A DNA stretch of 64,000 nt from Xestospongia bergquistia (Eukaryota; Porifera; Demospongiae; Haplosclerida; Petrosiidae), in the NCBI GenBank assembly GCA_963965975.1, contig OZ014411.1, positions 23,295,249 to 23,359,248 of the forward strand, given 5' to 3'. Every line of letters begins with the position of its first letter. The first letter of the stretch is position 1. Shown in pieces: positions 62,901-64,000 of the stretch. A program made the translations under genes and the position numbers. Under the pieces are notes generated by a model. The model was not told the origin of the DNA. It saw only the letters and a list, made by a program, of their open reading frames with translations, and did no database searches.

Positions 62901-64000
62901 TATTAAAAATTAATACAAGCATATTTATTATATTACCAACTCCAGTAATAATGGAAGGTATATTGTTAATAATTATAATATATGAAATACAAACTTTAAC
63001 ATACCAATAATATCAGCTAATACTGATGGAGTTAAAAGATCTACAGAATAAATATCAAATAATAAAGACACTTATAATATATACAGTAGTTAATAATATG
63101 ATTAGACAATTCAAATTACATATTATATTTAATGTAATGTGTCTATAATACTGCTTTTTTTGTTTCTGCTTTTTACTTTTAGTTAGCTTGAGGTTATTAG
63201 AGACCTCACCTCATATATTTATTTAAAAGTTGTATATAATACATTGCACATACCAGTAATAGAAGAAAAAGGAACTATCTCTTTAGTAGACACATTGTGT
63301 ACTGTGGAATGTTCTTCTAACAATTTCTGTAATGAACTGTAAAACAATAAAAATGTATGTATATGTCTATAACATAATATATATATATATAATATGTCAA
63401 AAGTCTTACAAAAGGGGTCTTATCACTCAAAAAAATTGGAATGAATGTTTGAGTATAAGTGGCTGGTATGTGGCCATCTTAAACAGGAAGTCTACACAAT
63501 TTGGTATGCAGGAAGGACAATCATTGTGCTTCCTGCATACCAATATTCTTGTTCAAAATGGCTGAATAGCAACTGTTTATGCACAAGTGTTTGTTCAATT
63601 TTTTTGGCGTGATAAGACCTTTTTTGAGACTTAGTCACAATTATTAGTAAATCAATTACATTATCAAATAAATAAACTGTAATTAATTTACATTAGATTA
63701 AACCACAAGGACATATACCTGTATAATGAGGTAGTGGCACAACTTGTAAGTTGAATACTCTTTATAAGAGGTACCCCCTCAAATACCTACAGGATGTACA
63801 TACAATTTCATTATTATTACAATAACATATACTCTAATATTGTACAATATTATATAATTATAATGAGAATTACTATTATAGTACTCACTGGTATTACTGA
63901 TGATTCATTAAAGCCAATATCAACAACTAAAGCCGTAGATCTTCCCACAGTAAAGAGACAAGCCAAATGATGTGGTAGAAAACAAACATTTGGCACCTTG
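59978..64000 (-). CDS. ACTR10: Actin-related protein 10 (ACTR10/ARP10), 5' partial
   Basis: Subunit of the dynactin pointed end, which links dynein to cargo (family knowledge). Exons on the minus strand: 63889-64000 (continues past the window), 63719-63786, 63254-63336, 63005-63040, 62540-62648, 61589-61670, 60810-60886, 60635-60762 and 59978-60189; phases all agree and give 301 C-terminal residues of about 417. Diagnostic parts are PHHLACLFTVGRSTALVVDI, IFEGVPLI-like VFEGVPLIKS, ENIIVVGGNAGLPG (actin-fold phosphate-2-like segment), NYTAWQGGASILG and the C-terminal SVSREEFNSKGQKLPEWMS. This differs from actin in the phosphate loops, as ARP10 does. Five of these exons recur in block A as a fragment. 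Introns hold minisatellites at 60366-60525 and 62031-62258 and a MITE. Confidence 0.9.
60366..60525. repeat. Minisatellite, about 20-bp ATGTACATTAGTATACTAAC unit
   Basis: About seven to eight units in an ACTR10 intron. The unit contains the palindrome AGTATACT and varies between TGTACATT, TGCACATT and GGCACATT. Confidence 0.85.
62031..62258. repeat. Minisatellite, 21-bp TGTACATGTACATTGGTAGTA unit
   Basis: About ten units alternating GGTAGTA and GGTAATA spacers. As the unit is seven codons long, frames stay open on both strands (MYMYILP, CTCTLVV); these are not genes. It lies in an ACTR10 intron and is the block B counterpart of the deletion junction in block A. Confidence 0.9.
63410..63625. 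mobile_element. Palindromic MITE in ACTR10 intron, block B
   Basis: Same self-complementary element as 47101-47317, at the same intron position, so its insertion predates the segmental duplication. Confidence 0.75.

Larger units (their letters stand above)
50304..63926. repeat. Segmental duplication, block B
   Basis: Counterpart of 40234-47622. It keeps the full beta-helix receptor gene and the 3' exons of ACTR10, so it is closer to the ancestral arrangement. About 50 bp upstream of the dioxygenase is shorter than in A. Edges are estimated by eye. Confidence 0.85.

Overview
The window looks like nuclear DNA of an early-branching animal, most likely a demosponge. It is AT-rich, its genes have short introns (about 50 to 700 bases) with GT/AG ends, and the gene set is metazoan: Ig/fibronectin-III receptors, a Ras GTPase, a G-protein gamma subunit, a TRIM-NHL protein, a ZC3H4/6-type zinc-finger protein and actin-related protein 10. 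A beta-helix plus multi-pass membrane receptor fits what is known from sponge genomes. The species assignment is inference; no ribosomal or mitochondrial marker is present.

Layout. (1) 1-17.3 kb: two tandem copies of an Ig5-FN3x4 single-pass receptor gene. Copy 1 lacks its first exon (outside the window) and its last exon is interrupted by a 2.0-kb THAP-domain DNA transposon with about 210-bp terminal inverted repeats and TTAA target duplications. Copy 2 is complete, including a candidate signal-peptide exon. Between them lies sparse DNA with a small CD225/dispanin-like gene on the minus strand. (2) 17.4-28.8 kb: a fold-back element, a small minus-strand membrane-protein gene, an eight-exon minus-strand ZC3H4/6 gene (1357 codons plus stop) and a two-exon G-gamma gene assembled from exons too short to stand out as ORFs. 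(3) 28.8-35.4 kb: a seven-exon Ras gene encoding 189 residues, followed by an intronless TRIM-NHL gene. (4) 35.9-39.4 kb: a DNA transposon with GTGTCA-rich ends and a decayed gypsy-type integrase. (5) 40.2-63.9 kb: a segmental duplication. Block A (40.2-47.6 kb) and block B (50.3-63.9 kb) each hold an eleven-exon gamma-butyrobetaine/trimethyllysine-type dioxygenase gene, the same gag remnant, a beta-helix receptor gene (complete in B, only the C-terminus in A) and ACTR10 exons (a run extending to the 3' end in B, five exons in A). Block A has lost about 6.8 kb, apparently at a minisatellite. A gypsy reverse-transcriptase remnant sits between the blocks.

How the genes work together. No operon-like system is expected. 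The G-gamma and Ras genes are head-to-head about 1 kb apart and could share a promoter; the intergenic DNA carries CArG and MEF2-like motifs. The two duplicated regions are the most dynamic part of the window: they produce recent paralogues of membrane receptors and of a carnitine-pathway-type enzyme, with visible differences in start codon, tail, exon fragments and deletions.
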